A program made the position numbers and the translations under genes. The notes below the pieces were generated by a model. That model did not search any database. It worked only from the letters and a program-made list of their open reading frames with translations, and was not told the DNA's origin. A DNA stretch of 64,000 bases. Origin: Microcebus murinus. Its lineage: Eukaryota > Chordata > Mammalia > Primates > Cheirogaleidae. Shown in pieces: positions 60,021 to 64,000 of this stretch; within the stretch, counting starts at the first letter, position 1, and every line of letters begins with the position of its first letter. The stretch lies in NCBI RefSeq assembly GCF_040939455.1, contig NC_134136.1, positions 74,538,001-74,602,000 of the forward strand. The letters are read 5' to 3'.

Positions 60021-60308
60021 TCTTAAAAATCTTTGAATTGTCTCTTAAGTATAATATCTGAAATTTTATGAATATAACTTGTGACATTATGATACAATAA
60101 GAAATATGTATTTGGTCTCTGTCCCTGGTTTCTGGCACACAGCAGCTAAAACTCTTAGAATCTCTAGAGTCATAAAAGTGTCTTTTGTATGCTAATGAGA
60201 TGACTAGTGGCTGGGGGCCCATCTGTAGCCTCAGAATGGGGACCCTAGCACCACAAAGACAAAGGTATGTGTCACGCATTACTGTATTCACAGAGATGTC
60301 AATCATTT

Positions 60309-60640
60309 TTTTTTTTTTTTTTTTGAGACAGAGTCTCACTTTGTTGTCCAGGCTAGAGTGAGTGCCGTGGCGTCAGCCTAGCTCACAGCAACCTCAAACT
60401 CCTGGGCTTGAGTGATCCTTCTGCCTCAGCCTCCCGAGTAGCTGGGACTACAGGCATGCGCCACCATGCCCGGCTAATTTTTTATATATATATCAGTTGG
60501 CCAATTAATTTCTTTCTATTTATAGTAGAGACGGGGTCTCGCTCTTGCTCAGGCTGGTTTTGAACTCCTGACCTTGAGCAATCCGCCCGCCTCGGCCTCC
60601 CAAGAGCTAGGATTACAGGCGTGAGCCACAGCGCCCGGCC
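60309..60640 (-). mobile_element. Lemur-type dimeric Alu (minus strand)
   Basis: Full dimer with T-rich left edge and strepsirrhine right-arm form on the minus strand. Target duplication 'aatcattttt' at 60301-60310 and 60641-60650. It splits duplicon block G copy 8, whose halves rejoin cleanly across it. Confidence 0.95.
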
Positions 60641-62260
60641 AATCATTTTTTTTTATAAGTGATTGTTACTGTCTGCAGCAGGGTACTACACACAGCATGT
60701 CTAAGGATGGAAGTCATGCCTAAACACCCACACATTCACCTTTGAAACAACCATTCAATGTTTGTTTTCAAGCTGTGCATGGACGCTGGCATTCGTCCAA
60801 AGAACTTCTTTAGCACCCATTCTCCTCATTGTTTTATATACCTCCCTAAATGCTGTGTAATCACATGTTGGAGCTTTCACATGATGGTTTTCAGAACTGA
60901 GAAATATTAAACATTCCTTTTAGGTTCTGTTACTCATGGAAAAAATATCCTTGCATGTTGTATACTGTTCCTTTTCCCATTGAAATATATAAAACATTAA
61001 CAAGCAGTTTGCATTCCCCAGATCTATTAATTAAGCAGTAAATATCCTTCCTCTCACCAATCTCATGCTTGTCACCTGAAGATATGAATCCCTCTAAGTG
61101 AGTTATGTACTTTAAATGCTGAGACAAAGAATAAGCAAAAAAAAACACATATGATGCTATAAGTAAAGAACAGGAGAATAATCAGTGGGGAATGGGATAG
61201 AGAAAGCAAAAATCCCTTTTCTTTCTCAGACCCTGGGTTGTAAAAAGCCCATTTTACTTACCAGCAGTGATGTACAAGATGAAAAGTGTACCTGGTACCT
61301 AAGGATTCTCTCATATTCCTTCAGTTCCTGGGTTTTCATGGTATATTCCTAGAATAAGTTTGTTAAGAGCATGCTACTCTATTTTTTCACTCTGAGATAT
61401 GTTACATGGTGTATGCATCTCCACAGAAAAACTGAATTTGGGACATTAAAATATAGGTATACAAATATATGGTGAATGGATGCCAGAAGCTGGGGATTGA
61501 GGATTTTAGGTGACTAAAACCTTCAAAAGGAATTCCTTATTTAACATGATGGTTTTCAGAACCGAGAAATATTAAACCTCCCTTTTAGGTTTTAGGACGC
61601 AATAAATGCTACAGTATATTTATGGAAGTTATAAGCCCCTGGCATTTCTCATCCACCCTACACACCCAGCTTAATGGTTCAGAGACTAAATATCATGTGT
61701 ATGTGGTAAGAGATCAAGGGTGTTGTTCCAATGTCCAGCCTACTATTATAAAATAAGGTTCTACTGCAGATGCATCTGCAGTAGATCATGAGAAGAACAT
61801 GATCTACTGCCACGGATAAGCACTACTCTCATAAAGCAGAAGTGTTACTGTAAGAGACACAAGCCAGTCCTTAATGCCAGCTCCAGATCAGTATTTCTAA
61901 AATTTTGCACAGCATGAGAGGCTGGCCTGAATAACAGAGATTACTAAAGCTCTCCCTACAGAACATGACTTTATTTGCAATAGACTGTGGGAGAGATCAT
62001 GCCTAATGCATTCTTAAAATCAATGTAAATTTTGGTTGTTAGTAAATAAGATGAGGCTGTAGCTCCCTGAGAGCAAGAAGCTAAAACATAGGCCAATTTG
62101 TTTACCAGAGAGAACAAGGGAAAGAAAAAGATAATAAGAACCCTCTTGGTATCTTGGTATCAGAATAAACCTCAAAAAATTTTTTTCAAAGTCTACCTAT
62201 ATAATAGTATCAAAATTATTTGAATCAAACTCTGGAGCAATTTCTGTCCATTGCATTTTG

Positions 62261-62261
<1 letters not shown>

Positions 62262-62311
<50 letters not shown>
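62262..62311. repeat. (AT)n microsatellite
   Basis: About 25 uninterrupted AT units at the B-C boundary of unit III. Confidence 0.95.
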
Positions 62312-62316
<5 letters not shown>

Positions 62317-62329
62317 GCCTACAATTAGG

Positions 62330-63320
62330 GAGCCTAAAGGTTGAGTGTGATACACCCGGAGGCAGACAGCTTGACAAATAGAGCAGGAATAGAAACAGTC
62401 AAATAGAATCTTACTAGCACTGCTGTCTTCTCAGAATGTGTGCATGTTGAAGGCTAAGCCCTATTAGGAGCAACATAAGAGGATTCACACTGCAGACAAA
62501 ATGTTATTAATATATTATTGTCAATTCAATGAATAAATAAAAAATAGACAACAACAACAACAAAAAATAATCTCTGGGAAAGGGGATCATTATCCAGAGT
62601 TGCTACAATAAATCATCTAAAATGTCCAGATTTTGATAAAAATTCTAAGACCTGTAAAGAAAAGTAAAATGTATCCTTTCCTTTTCATAGCAGAAAAAAA
62701 AAACAGAAGAAACCAGAAACTTCCTATGAGAAGGCCCAGATATCATATTAATATATAATGACTTTAAATCAAATATCATAAATTTTTTCAAAGAAATAAA
62801 CCATTATTTGAGAAGTAAGGAAATTATGATGACAATGTCCCATCAGACACATATATCATAAAAGAGGTAGAAAATATTTTAAATAGAATATTCTGGAGTT
62901 TAAAAGCACAATATCTGAAATAAAATAAATAATCAGTAGAGGTGTTCAACAGCTAATTTGAACCAGCAGAAGAAAGGATGAATGGCTGGAAAACAGATTG
63001 ATGGTGATAATACTTCACAAAGAACAGAAAGTAAAGTGAATAATAGTAAAAAGTATAGCCTCAGATAAAGGTGGAACAGCAAAAGGTACAATAAAATATG
63101 AATAATGGTAGTATTGAAGAAGAAAAAAAATGAAAAGAAGTAGTGACAAATCTTCAAAGAAATAATGGTTGAAAATTTGGTTGGTTCAAAGAAATTAATG
63201 GTTGAAATAATGGTTGAAAATCACTAATCTACACAGCAAAAATGTGCAACAAATTCAAAGTAGAATAAACAAAAACAGATCCAAACATACAGATATATTC
63301 AATCTGTTGATGGTGATAAA
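62330..63320 (+). repeat. Ancient L1 ORF1 piece (block C, copy III, left half)
   Basis: Shares 'attagggagcctaaaggtt', 'ggattcacactgcagacaaaa', 'tctgaaataaaataaataatcag' and 'gaaataatggttgaaaat' with copies I and II. The right half continues after the Alu at 63694-63900. Confidence 0.7.
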
Positions 63321-63330
63321 AGAATTTTGA

Positions 63331-63625
63331 GGTCAGGGACAGTGGCCCATGCCTATAATCCTAGAATTTGGGGAAGCTGAGGCAGAAGTATCGATTGAGT
63401 TCGAAACCAGTCTGAGCAACATAGTGAGACCCAATCTCTACAAAAAATTAAAAAAAAAAATTAGCCAGGCATACTGGCATGAGTAGTCCCAGCTACTCAG
63501 GAGCCTGAGGTAGGAGGATCACTTGAGCCAAGGCACTGGAGGTTGCAATGAACTATGAGGATGCCACTGCACTCTAGTCCAGGCAACTGAGTGAGACTCT
63601 GTCCCTCCCACAAAAATAAATAAAT

Positions 63626-63628
<3 letters not shown>
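63331..63628 (+). mobile_element. Old dimeric Alu (AluJ-like)
   Basis: Diverged dimer starting 'ggtcagggacagtggccc'. The right arm has the ancestral 'ggttgcaatgaactatgagg...ccactgcactctagtcc' and not the lemur form. Perfect 10-bp target duplication 'agaattttga' at 63321-63330 and 63684-63693, outside the GA tract. Confidence 0.9.

Positions 63629-63686
<58 letters not shown>
63629..63686 (+). repeat. (GA)n microsatellite grown from the Alu tail
   Basis: About 28 GA units following the AAAT tail of the Alu and inside its target duplication. The LS-repeat peptide on the minus strand is an artefact. Confidence 0.97.
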
Positions 63687-63689
<3 letters not shown>

Positions 63690-63693
63690 TTGA

Positions 63694-63900
63694 AATCTGC
63701 AATAGAAAAGCAATTCATTGCATAAAAGGAATCCTCAATAAAATTAACAGCAAATTTCATCAGAAACTGTGGAGGCCAGAAGATAATGGGATAATATATT
63801 CAAAAAGTTGAAAGAAAATCTGTCAACCAAGATTTGTATATGTAAGACTATAATCTTTTAGACAATGGAATTAAAAGCATAATCCCAAAATGAATAAAGT
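63694..63900 (+). repeat. Ancient L1 ORF1 piece (block C, copy III, right half)
   Basis: 'aatagaaaagcaattcattgc', 'ggaatcctcaataaaattaacagcaaatttc' and 'gaaactgtggaggccag' continue ORF1 after the Alu. Confidence 0.7.
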
Positions 63901-64000
63901 TATAATTTACACAATATAAAAATAAAAAAAATATTTGTCCTGTACAGCACAATGCTGAAAAGAATCTAAAACAAAGGACAGACTGTGTAAAATATATGCA

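Larger units (their letters stand above)
57430..60960. repeat. Tandem duplicon unit II (blocks B, C, D, E, G, H)
   Basis: B 57440-57770 ('ggctttatttgtaacagagtgtggagaaggtc', parallel to 54320-54350 and 61966-61995). C (ancient L1 ORF1) 57800-58785. D 58790-59000. E 59030-59200. G about 60020-60740 (split by an Alu). H 60750-60840. Block A is missing between units I and II. Confidence 0.7.
60960..64000. repeat. Tandem duplicon unit III (blocks A, B, C; runs off the window)
   Basis: A 60970-61460, with donor-like GTAAG on the minus strand (61257-61261). A-B link 61430-61700 parallels 53760-53960. B 61900-62260. C (ancient L1 ORF1) 62330-64000, interrupted by an Alu. Confidence 0.7.

Noticed and set aside
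63497..63760. Leu-Ser repeat protein on the minus strand
   Set aside because: Translation of the (GA)n microsatellite and adjoining Alu.

Overview
This window is nuclear DNA from a strepsirrhine primate, most likely a lemur. Three near-complete dimeric Alu elements carry the right-arm form I associate with strepsirrhine Alu ('gctgtgagctaggctgacgcc...cactcactctagcc'). The dominant LINE-1 family also has a 3' UTR unlike the human one. I found no bacterial, phage or plasmid features. I also found no functional host gene, tRNA, rRNA or CRISPR array. The only long coding-type frames belong to LINE-1 retrotransposons.

Layout. (1) 1-3.3 kb: 3' end of a young L1 (L1-A), old L1 debris, a solo retroviral LTR with a 24-bp periodic ATTGG array, diverged duplicon blocks and a MaLR-type LTR piece. 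(2) 3.3-9.9 kb: near-complete young L1-B, whose ORF2 has only two stops and one frameshift. (3) 9.9-15.1 kb: duplicon blocks, another MaLR-type LTR, a lemur Alu, a large inverted repeat and an ancient L1 3' end. (4) 15.1-21.4 kb: older full-length L1-C with perfect 12-bp target-site duplications. (5) 22-28.5 kb: an older L1 (L1-D) and a 5'-truncated relative. (6) 28.7-36 kb: a small hAT transposon, duplicon blocks, L1-F carrying a copied insertion, and L1-G with a 5' inversion. (7) 36.3-42.6 kb: rearranged L1-H with an embedded Alu and a (GGAAA)n tract, duplicon blocks, a MaLR-type LTR, a minus-strand L1 end and a MIR. (8) 42.7-53.1 kb: an ancient full-length L1M split by young L1-E, whose ORF1 is still open. 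(9) 53.3-64 kb: three diverged tandem copies of a unit of about 3.5-4.5 kb, with two Alus.

Beneath the young insertions, much of the window appears to be one degenerate tandem array. I label the recurring blocks A to H. They recur in the order A-B-C-D-E-G-H-A. Block G is recognisable at about 2.7, 13.2, 13.5, 29.6, 33.4, 38.8, 57.0 and 60.1 kb. Block A is at about 1.6, 35.6, 40.2, 53.4 and 61.1 kb. The copies are highly diverged and share no open frame. Block A keeps a minus-strand GTAAG/GTAAA donor-like site at the same place in all five copies, so the array may descend from a tandemly duplicated gene that has decayed. That is inference. L1s provide essentially all the protein-like content: ORF1 (RNA-binding, coiled-coil) and ORF2 (endonuclease plus reverse transcriptase) normally act together in target-primed reverse transcription. 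No copy here has both frames intact.
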